A stretch of DNA of 64,000 nt from JBEISR01 sp044371425 (GTDB lineage Bacteria > Planctomycetota > Planctomycetia > Pirellulales > Pirellulaceae), in assembly GCA_044371425.1 (NCBI GenBank), contig JBILTR010000006.1, positions 138,907 to 202,906 of the forward strand, in the 5' to 3' direction. A model generated the notes under the pieces. The model was not told where the DNA came from. It was given only the letters and a program-made list of their open reading frames with translations, and made no database searches. A program made the position numbers and the translations under genes. Below, piece by piece: positions 1-9,371 of the stretch (positions are counted from its first letter, which is position 1; every line of letters starts with the position of its first letter).

Positions 1-437
1 GCCAACCACCACGCCAGCATCGCTGCCCATACCGGCATCGACGCCATGATCATGGCGGTGTTGGTGGAGGTTGTGTGGTCGATCGACAAAGTGATCGCCA
101 GCGGGTACGCCAAGCCGCTCAGCAGCGAAAAGACCGCGATTCGCCGCCACGGAAGATTCGTCGACCAAGGGCCATCGACTTGCCAGCGCCACAACACCAA
201 GCCGAACAAGGTCACCAAGGAAACAACCATCCGAGCCGCATTGAAAAGCAGCGGTGTCCACTGCTCGGTCCCCGCCTTGACCACCGGGATGTTGATCCCC
301 CAAATGATCGCGGTCCCCAGCAGGCACCATTCGGCCGCCGCCGATCTGGCTGCAGCTTGATTCTCCTGCTGTTTCATCCCGAATTCATCCAAGTGGCTGG
401 CGGTGCCTTCGAACTGCCGACGACGCGAAGTGGACAT
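1..437 (-). CDS. DMT/EamA-family transporter, 5' part only
   Basis: Reading the minus strand from ATG at 437 gives 145 uninterrupted codons running off the left edge. The first ~37 residues are hydrophilic and probably cytoplasmic. Then come hydrophobic helices containing 'IIWGINIPVVKAG', the classic start of an EamA domain, a second helix around 'MVVSLVTLFGLVLW', and a segment 'TTSTNTAMIMASMPVWAAM' that matches the loop and helix after TM3 of drug/metabolite exporters. The family exports amino acids, metabolites or drugs through ten inner-membrane helices. The substrate cannot be told. An internal ATG at 377 is an alternative start, and neither start has a strong ribosome binding site. The gene is incomplete only because the window ends. 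Confidence 0.85.
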   Translation of the reverse strand, partial: MSTSRRRQFEGTASHLDEFGMKQQENQAAARSAAAEWCLLGTAIIWGINIPVVKAGTEQWTPLLFNAARMVVSLVTLFGLVLWRWQVDGPWSTNLPWRRIAVFSLLSGLAYPLAITLSIDHTTSTNTAMIMASMPVWAAMLAWWL

Positions 438-1491
438 CCTAATGGGGGAATCCACCAGACGGCTACCCAGGCAGCGGCTCCATCGCGCCCCAAGCAAGGA
501 TCGGAAACCTTGTTATTCTAAAGTTCGTTAGAATATCCAGCTTCTGGGGTTGCGATCGAAACGGAGGGGAATGTCGAGTGGTTTTAAGCCGCGTTGAGCC
601 AGGCTTGGCGCTGGGTGAGGTGGAAGGTGGTTGCGATGGCGATTTCCATCGATCGCTCCAACCGCTCGTTCGGCCCCCCCTCCGATCAACAGGCATCGCA
701 CCGGCACGCCGTCCCCGATCGGCCCCGTGGGTTCCCCACTGCGGATCCCGGGAGCGACTTTCTGGCTGCGAGCCACGGTGGGTGGGGGGACGAGCCAGTG
801 ACGAGATGGGGGATGGGGCGTTAGGGGACGAAATGCTAGCAAACACCTTCCCAAGCGACTCCAGAGGTCCGGTAAATGGCTTGTCAGGAAACCAGGAACC
901 ATCTTTCGCAGCTGGTCGTGCGCCCGCGATGGGGTGGCCGCGTGGGATCGACAGCGATGTCGCTTCTGGAACGGGTGGGTGATGGGAGAGGCGAGAGGGC
1001 TGGGAATGGGTCGACTGGGAATTGGTCGACTGGGGTTTGTGGGCTGGGGTTTGTGGGCTGGGGTTTGTGGGCTGGGGTTTGTGGGCTGGGGTTTGTGGGC
1101 TGGGGTTTGTGGGCTGGGGGCTGCTCTGGAGAAAGGAGCGATTTCTGGTCGTTGAAAACCTGTTGATGTTCTGATGGTCTGTCGGTAGCCGAAGTGGGAA
1201 ATGCATCGGTGATATGTGAGGCTTCCTGCGTTTCCTCTGAGAAAACGATCCGACCAGGTGATGCGAAAAATCTTTTTTCGGGCAGCTCCAGAGGCTTGGC
1301 CAGGCCGCCCCCCTACATCCGCTGCAAAAGTTGTTCTTTACGCAACTTGCCACTTCATGGACAATCAAGGGGAACGGGAAGATCGTTCGATATCACGCAA
1401 TCCTGGCGATGGAACGATCGGTCCCAGGCGGTCACTCGACCCACCGATCCTGTCGGCTCGGTAATTGACTGAAAGATCACGAGGTAGATTG
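438..1491. other. Long non-coding stretch upstream of aceE
   Basis: About 1.05 kb separates the divergent exporter gene and aceE. Open frames here have no ribosome binding site, no recognisable protein family and compositions typical of shadow frames. The minus-strand frame at 463-1368 would encode a Pro/Thr/Gln repeat only because of the 14-mer array. The promoters of both flanking genes must lie here, but I see no convincing -35/-10 pair. Confidence 0.6.
1031..1114 (+). repeat. G-rich 14-mer tandem repeat, six perfect copies
   Basis: Six head-to-tail identical copies of TGGGGTTTGTGGGC fill 1031-1114, followed by a partial seventh (TGGGGG). Just upstream the decamer GTCGACTGGG occurs twice. 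Each unit holds a GGGG and a GGG run, so the plus strand has many G-tracts able to form G-quadruplexes. It lies about 380 bp upstream of aceE. Confidence 0.97.
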
Positions 1492-4221
1492 ATGTCCGAT
1501 GCAAAAAGCGTAGGGGAAGCCGATCCTGAGGTAGTGCCATTGTCCGGGCAGTTGGTCCAACCGGTCGACACCGATCCGGCGGAAACCAGCGATTGGCTTG
1601 GATCCCTCGACTATGTGGCCAAGAGCAAGGGGGCCGATCGGGTCAAATTCCTCATCTCCGCTCTGGTGCAGCGAGCCCGCCGGGAAGGGGTGCCGATCCC
1701 TTTCGAGACCAACACACCCTACATCAACTCGATCCCTGCAACCCAGCAGCCTGTCTATCCTGGCAACCGGGAGATTGAGCGACGGATCAAGAGCATCATT
1801 CGCTGGAATGCGATGGCGATGGTGGTCCGAGCCAACAAGAAGAACGACGGCCAGGGTGGCCACATCAGCACCTTTGCCAGCAGCGCGACGCTTTACGAAG
1901 TCGGATTCAATCATTTCTTTCGTGGACGCGGCGAAGACGGCTACAGTGGCGACCTGATTTACTTCCAGGGCCACGCCTCGCCCGGGATGTATGCGCGAGC
2001 CTTTCTGGAGGGGCGACTCTCGGAGGCACAGCTCGATAACTTCCGCCGCGAACTGCAGCCTGAAGGAGGATTGAGCAGCTATCCGCACCCCTGGCTGATG
2101 CCATCCTTCTGGGAATATCCCACCGTCTCGATGGGCCTTGGGCCGATCATGGCCATCTACCAGGCTCGCTTCAACAAGTACCTCAAGGACCGCGGTCTGA
2201 AGGATACGGAAGGCCGGCGCGTTTGGGCATTTCTCGGGGATGGCGAGTGCGACGAACCGGAATCGCTGGGCGCGATCACGTTGGCGGCTCGCGAGAAACT
2301 CGACAACCTAATCTTCGTCATCAACTGCAATCTCCAGCGTTTGGATGGCCCGGTGCGCGGCAACGGCAAGATCATCCAGGAACTGGAGGCGGTCTTCCGC
2401 GGCGCAGGGTGGAACGTCATCAAGGTGGTCTGGGGCGGCGACTGGGATCCCCTGCTGGAGAAAGACGATTCCGGCATGCTGGTGCAGCGGATGAACGAGA
2501 TCGTCGATGGTCAGTATCAGAAGTACACCGGCATGCCCGGTTCGTACATCCGCGATCACTTCTTCGGGAAGTATCCCGAGGTAGCCAAGCTGGTCGCCAA
2601 TTACTCCGATGAAAAGCTGGAGAAAATGAGGCGGGGTGGTCACGACCCGGAGAAAGTTTTTGCAGCCTACAAGGCGGCGGTGGAGCATCGCGGCCAACCG
2701 ACCGTGATCCTCGCCAAGACGATCAAGGGATATGGACTTGGGGAAGCTGGCGAGGGGCGCAACGTCGCGCACAACCAGAAGAAGATGAACGAAAAGGAAC
2801 TTTTGGAGTTCCGAAGTCGCTTTGGAATCCCAATCTCCGATGAGGAGGTAGGGAGCGCTCCCTTTTACAAGCCGCCCGAGAGCAGCATGGAGATGAAGTA
2901 CCTTCGCGAGCGTCGAGCGGCATTGGGTGGCCCCGTCCCTAGTCGCCCGGTTCATCCTCCCAAGATGGAAACTCCGACGCTGGAGGAGTATTCCCGCTTC
3001 CTGGAAGGAACAAGCGAAGGGAAGGAGATGAGCACGACGATGGGCTTTGTGCGGCTCCTTGGACGTCTGGTCAAGGACAAGAAAGTCGGTCGCAATATCG
3101 TTCCGATCGTCCCCGATGAATCCCGCACTTTCGGGATGGAAGGGATGTTCCGAGAAGTCGGTATCTACGCCCACACAGGCCAGCTGTACGAACCGGTCGA
3201 TTCCGATCAAATCGCTTACTACAAGGAAGCGAAAGATGGCCAGATCCTGGAAGAAGGGATCACCGAAGCAGGATCGATGAGCAGCTTCAATGCGGCAGGT
3301 ACTGCCTACTCGTCGCACGGCATCAACATGATCCCCTTCTACATCTACTACTCGATGTTTGGATTCCAGCGGATCGGCGATCTGATCTGGGCGGCATCCG
3401 ACATGCGGGCCAAGGGATTCCTGATCGGTGGAACTGCCGGCCGCACAACGCTCAACGGCGAAGGTTTGCAGCACCAGGACGGCCACAGCCACTTGAACGC
3501 GATCGCCTTCCCGTTCGTGCGGGCATACGATCCTGCGTACGCTTACGAAACGACCGTGATCGTGATCGACGGCATGCGTCGGCTGTATCAGGAAGGGGAA
3601 ACCGCGATCTACTACATCACGGTCGGCAATGAGAATTACGACATGCCGTCGATGCCTGCCGGGGTCGAACAAGGCATTCTCAAGGGGCTCTACAAGTTCA
3701 AGAGCCAGGAGGTTCCCAAGGCGCGAGGACGCGTTCAGCTGTTCGGCAGCGGATCGATTCTCCGATGCGCCCTGGAGGCCCAGCAGCTTTTGGCCGATCG
3801 CTTCCAGGTGGCCAGCGATGTCTGGAGCGTCACCAGCTACACGCAGTTGCGACGTGAGGCTCAGGACTGCGAACGCTGGAACCGCCTGAATCCCACGCAG
3901 GCCCCCCGCGTCAGCTATCTCGAACAGACCCTTCAAGGGGTCGAGGGCCCGATCATTTCGGCCAGCGACAACGTTCGGGCCGTCGGGGAGCAGCTGATGC
4001 CGTACCTGTCGCAGGACTACTTTGTTCTGGGGACCGATGGCATGGGACGCAGCGAAACCCGCGCCGCCTTGCGGCGTCATTTCGAGGTCGATTCGGCCAG
4101 CATCGCGCTGGCGGCGCTCGATCGGTTGATGCGTCAGGGCAAGTTCCGCAAGGAAGAAGTCGCCAAGGCGATCCAGGATCTCGATTACGATCCCAACAAG
4201 CCCAACCCCTACTTCGCCTGA
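1492..4221 (+). CDS. aceE: Pyruvate dehydrogenase E1 component, homodimeric type
   Basis: This 909-residue protein decarboxylates pyruvate with thiamine diphosphate and passes the acetyl group to the lipoyl arm of E2. The length fits the alpha2-type E1 of E. coli (about 887 residues). The thiamine-binding motif starts at G249-D250-G251 (GDGECDEPES) and ends at N278 in 'NCNLQRLDGPVRGNG', nearly identical to the E. coli enzyme. 'KTIKGYGLGEAGEGRN' is also characteristic. The start is ATG 1492, preceded by GAGG seven bases upstream. The frame extends to a TTG at 1465 without a ribosome binding site. The E2 gene follows after 107 bases, so the two are probably co-transcribed. No E3 (lpd) gene is in the window. 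Confidence 0.98.
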   Translation: MSDAKSVGEADPEVVPLSGQLVQPVDTDPAETSDWLGSLDYVAKSKGADRVKFLISALVQRARREGVPIPFETNTPYINSIPATQQPVYPGNREIERRIKSIIRWNAMAMVVRANKKNDGQGGHISTFASSATLYEVGFNHFFRGRGEDGYSGDLIYFQGHASPGMYARAFLEGRLSEAQLDNFRRELQPEGGLSSYPHPWLMPSFWEYPTVSMGLGPIMAIYQARFNKYLKDRGLKDTEGRRVWAFLGDGECDEPESLGAITLAAREKLDNLIFVINCNLQRLDGPVRGNGKIIQELEAVFRGAGWNVIKVVWGGDWDPLLEKDDSGMLVQRMNEIVDGQYQKYTGMPGSYIRDHFFGKYPEVAKLVANYSDEKLEKMRRGGHDPEKVFAAYKAAVEHRGQPTVILAKTIKGYGLGEAGEGRNVAHNQKKMNEKELLEFRSRFGIPISDEEVGSAPFYKPPESSMEMKYLRERRAALGGPVPSRPVHPPKMETPTLEEYSRFLEGTSEGKEMSTTMGFVRLLGRLVKDKKVGRNIVPIVPDESRTFGMEGMFREVGIYAHTGQLYEPVDSDQIAYYKEAKDGQILEEGITEAGSMSSFNAAGTAYSSHGINMIPFYIYYSMFGFQRIGDLIWAASDMRAKGFLIGGTAGRTTLNGEGLQHQDGHSHLNAIAFPFVRAYDPAYAYETTVIVIDGMRRLYQEGETAIYYITVGNENYDMPSMPAGVEQGILKGLYKFKSQEVPKARGRVQLFGSGSILRCALEAQQLLADRFQVASDVWSVTSYTQLRREAQDCERWNRLNPTQAPRVSYLEQTLQGVEGPIISASDNVRAVGEQLMPYLSQDYFVLGTDGMGRSETRAALRRHFEVDSASIALAALDRLMRQGKFRKEEVAKAIQDLDYDPNKPNPYFA

Positions 4222-4328
4222 CCGCACTTCGACATCCAGCGTCAGCTCACTGCCACCTTGCTGCAGCGCTGAGGCTTCCATCCACAACCAACTGCTTCGG
4301 CATCAGATCGATACGGGAATCAATCAGC

Positions 4329-5798
4329 ATGGCAACTGAGGTCAAACTTCCCTCGCTTGGCGAAGGGGTCGCATCGGGAGACGTTTTGGAGGTTCTAGTG
4401 AAGGTGGGAGACACCGTCACCAAGGAACAGGGGCTTTTGGAGCTGGAAACCGACAAGGCAACGGTGACCGTCCCCAGTCCGATCGCAGGCAAGGTGGTCG
4501 CCGTCCTGGTGAAGGAACGGGAGACGGTGGCGGTGGGTGCTGCGATCGTCCAGATTGAAGCATCCGCCGGAAGCGGCTCAGCCCCAGTGGCTCCCCCAGC
4601 CGCTCCTTCCGCCCCTGTCGCCCCACCTCCAGCACCTGCTGCGCCGGTGGCTCCTTCCGTCCCACCTCCAGCACCTGCCGCAGCCACTCCCAAACCGACT
4701 CCGGTCGCGCCTCCTCCGGCGCCGGTTGCCCCAGTCGCCCCCATTCCCGTTTCACCCCCTCCTGCCCCCGTCTCCACCGCCCCGGCTGCTCCGATATCCA
4801 GTGGCGCGGCGGTCAGCAACGAGTCGTCCGATGCGATCGCTGCCGGTCCCGCCATCCGTCGGTTCGCTCGTGAAGTGGGAGTCGATTTGACCCACGTCGT
4901 CGGCACCGGCGAAGGGGGCCGAATCACTCGGGAAGATGTATTGGCGGTGGTCCGTCAAAGCCATTCGTTGGCCAAGGCTGCGACCGCGCCCGCTGCGGCA
5001 ACCCCATCCTCCCCCTCCACCGGCTCTGCCTCCCCTGCCAGCCACTCCAAATCCCCCGTCCATTCGGTCGGCACTCCCTCGCAGGACGATCATGGTCCGA
5101 TCCGCGTCGAGCGGATGGCCAAGATTCGAAAAACCATCGCGGCGCAGATGCACCGCAGCTGGTCGAACGTCCCGCGCGTCGTCAATTTCGATGATGCCGA
5201 TGTGACGGAGCTGGAAGCGTTTCGGCAATCGAGCAAAGACGACTACGCATCGCGCGGCATCAAGCTGACCACCATGCCGTTCCTGATCAAGGCGGTCGCT
5301 ACGGCGCTCCGCCATCATCCGCTGATCAACGCGTCGATCGACATGGACAACGAGCAGATCATCTACAAGGACTACATCAACATCGGTATCGCCGTCGACA
5401 CCGAACGCGGTCTAGTCGTCCCGACGCTCAAGCAGGCCGACCGGATGTCGATCCCCGATATCGCCTACGCCCTGGGAGATCTTTCCAGCAAGGTGCGTTC
5501 AGGAGATTTCTCGGTGGCCGATCTGCGTGGCGGTACGTTCACGATCAGCAATTTGGGAGCGATCGGAGGCACTTACTCGACGCCAATCGTCAATTACCCG
5601 GAAGTCGCCATCCTTCTGGTCGGCCGGACGCGAAAGCTGCCGGTCGTCATGGATGACGATTCGATCAAGCCACGATTGATGATGCCGCTGAGCCTCGCGT
5701 ACGACCATCGCCTGGTCGACGGTGCCACCGCCGCGCGATTCCTCAATGACGTGATCGCCTATTTGGAAGCCCCAAGCCGCCTGCTGCTGGCGCTGTAG
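4329..5798 (+). CDS. aceF: Dihydrolipoamide acetyltransferase, E2 of pyruvate dehydrogenase
   Basis: This 489-residue E2 accepts the acetyl group from AceE on a lipoyl lysine and transfers it to CoA. There is one N-terminal lipoyl domain (residues 1-77) with the modified lysine at K43 in 'ETDKATV'. A very Ala/Pro-rich linker runs to about 165. The peripheral subunit-binding domain begins near 171 (GPAIRRFAREVG). A second Ala/Ser/Pro linker leads to the catalytic domain, which ends with the active-site motif D459-H460-R-L-V-D464-G. E. coli E2 has three lipoyl domains, so this is a short form. The gene follows aceE by 107 bases and converges with proB. Confidence 0.97.
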   Translation: MATEVKLPSLGEGVASGDVLEVLVKVGDTVTKEQGLLELETDKATVTVPSPIAGKVVAVLVKERETVAVGAAIVQIEASAGSGSAPVAPPAAPSAPVAPPPAPAAPVAPSVPPPAPAAATPKPTPVAPPPAPVAPVAPIPVSPPPAPVSTAPAAPISSGAAVSNESSDAIAAGPAIRRFAREVGVDLTHVVGTGEGGRITREDVLAVVRQSHSLAKAATAPAAATPSSPSTGSASPASHSKSPVHSVGTPSQDDHGPIRVERMAKIRKTIAAQMHRSWSNVPRVVNFDDADVTELEAFRQSSKDDYASRGIKLTTMPFLIKAVATALRHHPLINASIDMDNEQIIYKDYINIGIAVDTERGLVVPTLKQADRMSIPDIAYALGDLSSKVRSGDFSVADLRGGTFTISNLGAIGGTYSTPIVNYPEVAILLVGRTRKLPVVMDDDSIKPRLMMPLSLAYDHRLVDGATAARFLNDVIAYLEAPSRLLLAL

Positions 5799-5826
5799 GC
5801 TGGTGGCGGGAGATAACCGGAAGATC

Positions 5827-5848
5827 CAGCTGCGATCCCACGCAGCTG
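5827..5848 (+). terminator. Hairpin between convergent aceF and proB
   Basis: CAGCTGCG, a six-base loop and CGCAGCTG form a perfect 8-bp stem. An outer GATCC/GGGATC pairing may extend it. It lies 28 bases after the aceF stop. No T-tract follows on either strand, so factor-independent termination is uncertain. Confidence 0.4.
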
Positions 5849-5945
5849 TCGGGATCAGAAGGCCGCTGGGTGCGGAGGACACGCGACTGGGTCTTCCGAT
5901 CCCCAGCGACTCCAGCCTCTGCGGCATTCCCAACATCCCATCGGT

Positions 5946-7079
5946 TTACGGCGCGGGGGTTAGCTGATCCCTGTGGACCAGTTCCTCGTAGGGGCAATGC
6001 CCCAGACGCTCGGCGATCCGGTCGCTTTGCAGGCCAGCGATTTTCCGTACCTCCTGGGCATCGTAATTGACCAGACCGCGCGCCACTTCCCGACCGTCGG
6101 GGCCGACCATCGAGACAGCATCTCCCTTGCGGAACTCGCCGATCACCTCCACCACCCCAACCGGCAGCAGACTGCTCCCTTTCGACCGGACGGCGTGAGC
6201 GGCACCGGCGTCCAGCCGCAGCGTACCGGCGCATTGGACGGAAAAGCCGATCCATCGCTTTCGGGAGGAGAGCCCTTTGGGGTGTGGCAGGAAGACCGTT
6301 CCTTCCATCTCCCCGCGCGCCAGCCGCAGCAGCACATCCTCCTGTCGGCCCCAGGCAATGCAGGCGGGATCGCCACTTTGCGTGACGAACCGGGCCGCCG
6401 CCAACTTGCTGGCCATCCCCCCTTTGCTCACCCCGGTCGCGCGATCTCGAACCAGACCCTCCACCGCTTCATCGATCCTGGGGACCACCGGGAGCACCTG
6501 CGCGGCCGGGTCGATGGGATCGCGGTCGTAAAGCCCCCGGACATCGCTGAGGATCACCAACAGCGATTCGGGAAAGAGACTGGCCACCATCGCCGCCAAG
6601 CGATCGTTATCCCCGAAGGTCGTCTTCAGTTCATCGACCGCGACCGTATCGTTCTCATTGATGACTGGAACGGTCTGGAGTTCCAGGAGTCGACTGAGCG
6701 TGTTTCGGACGTTCAGGTAACGGGCTCGATCGTCCAGATCTTCCGCGGTGAGCAAGACCTGAGCGGCATGCGTGCCGTGACTGGAGAATTCCTCTTCGTA
6801 GGCTTGGATCAGCGCCGCCTGGCCGACCGCTGCAACCGCCTGAAGCGTCGCGAGATCTTTGGGGCGAGATGGCAGGCCCAAACGCCCCACCCCCGAAGCC
6901 ACGGCGCCACTGCTGACCAGCACCACCTGCTTGCCCAGTCCCCTCAATCCTGCCAACTGCTTGGCTAGGCGAGCGATTTGCGGTCGGTCTAGCCGTCCTT
7001 GCTGGTCGGTCAGAACGCGAGAACCCACCTTGACCACCCAGACCCGATCTCCTGTCACGCAGGCCAGACGTTCCTCCAC
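5946..7079 (-). CDS. proB: Glutamate 5-kinase
   Basis: This 377-residue enzyme phosphorylates the gamma-carboxyl of glutamate, the first step of proline synthesis in the cytosol. The N-terminal amino-acid-kinase domain opens with 'VWVVKVGSRVLTD' and contains 'LVSSGAVASGVGRLG', 'VPVINENDTVAVDE', 'FGDNDRLAAMVA' and 'GTGVSKGGMASKL'-like motifs (here 'RATGVSKGGMASKL'). A C-terminal PUA domain (about residues 285-365) is present, as in E. coli ProB. The gene is divergent from purF with 272 bases between the starts. ProA is not nearby. Confidence 0.96.
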   Translation of the reverse strand: MEERLACVTGDRVWVVKVGSRVLTDQQGRLDRPQIARLAKQLAGLRGLGKQVVLVSSGAVASGVGRLGLPSRPKDLATLQAVAAVGQAALIQAYEEEFSSHGTHAAQVLLTAEDLDDRARYLNVRNTLSRLLELQTVPVINENDTVAVDELKTTFGDNDRLAAMVASLFPESLLVILSDVRGLYDRDPIDPAAQVLPVVPRIDEAVEGLVRDRATGVSKGGMASKLAAARFVTQSGDPACIAWGRQEDVLLRLARGEMEGTVFLPHPKGLSSRKRWIGFSVQCAGTLRLDAGAAHAVRSKGSSLLPVGVVEVIGEFRKGDAVSMVGPDGREVARGLVNYDAQEVRKIAGLQSDRIAERLGHCPYEELVHRDQLTPAP

Positions 7080-7351
7080 GATGCTTCGCTCCTCCCTCTG
7101 GTTGTCCGTCGCTGCTGCGGTCCCCGCATTGTCCGTTCCCGGTCGAATCGATCGATTCTATCAGGCAGAGAGCGGTCTGGATGAGGCTGGCGGAACGGCA
7201 ATCCGAAACGGGAAGCGCTTTTTCGATTCGGGATGCCGAGAGCGACTTGACCGTCGCACCGTTGCCAGGGGATCGCCGTCGGATACACTGAAGCGGGTTT
7301 CACCACCTCGGAAGCGAGCCAACGAATCGACCGGAAGGCAGAGCGGCAACG

Positions 7352-8953
7352 ATGAGCGAACTTCATCATGAGTGCGGCGTCGCCGCGATCTACCACCTGC
7401 CGGGACGCGGCGAAAGCCGGCTTTGCCCCGAAGAGGGACCCGATCAAATTTCTCGGCTCCTGCCGAGGATGCTGCAAGACATCCAAAATCGCGGCCAATT
7501 GGCAGCCGGGATGACCAGCTTCCATCCCGACCGCTCCCAATTGCTCGATACCTACAAGGATATCGGACCGGTCAGCGAGGTATTCCAGCTGTCGCATCGC
7601 AGCCGCAGCGAATCGCTGATGCAGGAATACGCCGGCCGCGCGGCCATCGGCCATGTGCGCTATGCCACCTGCGGCAAGGATGATCGCAGTTACGCACAGC
7701 CGTTCGAACGGCAGCATATCCACAAGCACAAGTGGTTCAGCTTCTGCTTCAATGGCCAGCTGGCCAACTGGTCGCAGCTCAAAGACAAGCTGCTTCGGGA
7801 TGGCGAGCATCATCTGGCGCGCGATACCGATACCGAAATCATCATGCATGAACTGGGTCGAGAGCTGTCGCAGGCGCCCGCCGATCGATCGCTAATCGAA
7901 CTGTTCTCCAAAGTGGCCCAAGGCTTCGATGGCGCCTACTCCCTAGCGCTGCTCAACGCCAAAGGCGAAATGCTGCTGGCTCGCGATCCTCTGGGAATCA
8001 AACCGCTTTGCTACGCCATCGAAGGACCGCTCTTTGCCGCTGCCAGCGAGAGCGTGGCGCTACTGAATCTCCAGTTCGATAGGCAGTCGATCCATTCGCT
8101 GCCTCCTGGACACGCGATTTTAGTAACCCCCGAAGGGATTCGAATCGAACGATTCGCGGAACCCCGTTCGCCTGCTCACTGCTTCTTTGAATGGATCTAT
8201 TTCGCCAACGTCGCTAGCACCCTGGATGACCGCAGCGTTTATTTGTCCCGAACAAGGCTTGGGGAACAGCTGGCCAGCCTAGAAAAGCAGCAGGCCACCG
8301 TGCCGATCGACGAAGATACGATCGTCGTCCCCGTTCCCGACACCAGCAAGGCAGCTGCCGATGCCATGGCGTTCCATCTGGGAATTCCCTGCCGCGAAGG
8401 ATTGATTCGCAATCGCTACAGCGGACGCACCTTCATCGAAAGAGGCCGCGCCCGCAAACTGAAAGCCTCCAGCAAGTACACACCGCTGCGGGAGGTGCTG
8501 GAGGGCAAACGGGTCTTTCTGGTCGAGGATTCCATCGTCCGCTCCACCACCATGAAAGTGCTGCTCAGCCGCATCCGCGAATTGGGAGGCGCTAAAGAGA
8601 TCCACGTGCGCGTCGCCTGCCCTCCTATCATCGCTCCCTGCTTCTATGGCATCGACATGTCGACGATCGGGGAGCTGTTTGCACCCAAGTTCCTCGAAGA
8701 TGGCCTGCTGACCCAGGCAGGTCAGGATGCGATGGCCAAGCAGCTGGGCTGTGATTCGCTTCGTTACCTCCCCGTATCGGCCATTTCCCGAGCGATTGAC
8801 TTGCCGCCCGATCATCTCTGCCAGGCGTGCATCACCGGTGTCTATCCGACCCCCTGCGGCCAGGCTCTCTACCAAATCGCCAGGGAGAACGAGCAGAGTG
8901 GTTGCCAGGTGGCTCGCACCTACGAAACCACCACCAGCTCAGGGATCTCCTGA
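7352..8953 (+). CDS. purF: Amidophosphoribosyltransferase
   Basis: This 533-residue enzyme makes 5-phosphoribosylamine from PRPP and glutamine, committing carbon to purines. Residues 1-7 (MSELHHE) look like a propeptide cleaved before the catalytic C8 (CGVAAIYH). The class-II glutamine amidotransferase domain is followed by a phosphoribosyltransferase domain with the PRPP loop 'VFLVEDSIVRSTTMK'. Cysteines C277, C430, C490 and C493 ('CFFEWIYF', 'PCFYGID', 'CQAC') sit where the Bacillus-type enzyme binds its [4Fe-4S] cluster, so this is probably the Fe-S form. The start overlaps no neighbour. Confidence 0.95.
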   Translation: MSELHHECGVAAIYHLPGRGESRLCPEEGPDQISRLLPRMLQDIQNRGQLAAGMTSFHPDRSQLLDTYKDIGPVSEVFQLSHRSRSESLMQEYAGRAAIGHVRYATCGKDDRSYAQPFERQHIHKHKWFSFCFNGQLANWSQLKDKLLRDGEHHLARDTDTEIIMHELGRELSQAPADRSLIELFSKVAQGFDGAYSLALLNAKGEMLLARDPLGIKPLCYAIEGPLFAAASESVALLNLQFDRQSIHSLPPGHAILVTPEGIRIERFAEPRSPAHCFFEWIYFANVASTLDDRSVYLSRTRLGEQLASLEKQQATVPIDEDTIVVPVPDTSKAAADAMAFHLGIPCREGLIRNRYSGRTFIERGRARKLKASSKYTPLREVLEGKRVFLVEDSIVRSTTMKVLLSRIRELGGAKEIHVRVACPPIIAPCFYGIDMSTIGELFAPKFLEDGLLTQAGQDAMAKQLGCDSLRYLPVSAISRAIDLPPDHLCQACITGVYPTPCGQALYQIARENEQSGCQVARTYETTTSSGIS

Positions 8954-9371
8954 CGCGACGACCTGCAACTAGAGTCGCTCGCAGCAGCTTAGCCCCGCTG
9001 GCTCGGATCCCCTTCGGAGAGGATGACGGTGATTGCCTCAGCCTCCCGATCCCCTCATCCCACCTGGTTTGGCGGCTCGATCCCCCCCAATCTGGATCGA
9101 TTGGCTGCGTTGTCAGCTTGGTAAAAAAATCCAAAACTGCTTGCTGCGCAAAGGTTTCCACCTTCCCGGAAGAAACGGATTGGGGGTCTTTGTGGCGAAG
9201 CTATTGCCAAACTAGGCAGCTTGCGGCTAACGTTGAGCCTGTTGGAGAATCGAGAGGAGGAAACGGAGGGGACTGGAGCCCGGCAGCGGGCTGATCGGTC
9301 CCGAATGATTCCTTCGCCCTGCACTGCTGCAAGGCTCACGTCTCCGACGACACGGTTGGAACCCTTTCGGT
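8954..9371. other. Intergenic region, no gene recognised
   Basis: About 420 bases lie between purF and rpe. Frames crossing it are continuations of shadow frames from purF. The last 150 bases are purine-rich (a GAGAGGAGGAAACGGAGG stretch near 9250) and can form short hairpins, so an untranslated leader for rpe is possible, but I do not recognise a known riboswitch or RNA. Confidence 0.5.

Noticed and set aside
463..1368. Minus-strand frame of 301 codons with a Pro-Thr-Gln repeat
   Set aside because: The repeat is produced by the non-coding 14-mer array, there is no ribosome binding site, and the rest has no family features.
2308..4287. Long minus-strand frame (659 codons) opposite aceE
   Set aside because: It mirrors the codon bias of aceE, which is a certain gene, and its product matches nothing.
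8954..9371. Riboswitch upstream of rpe
   Set aside because: Some pairing is possible, but the sequence does not match a riboswitch class I know.
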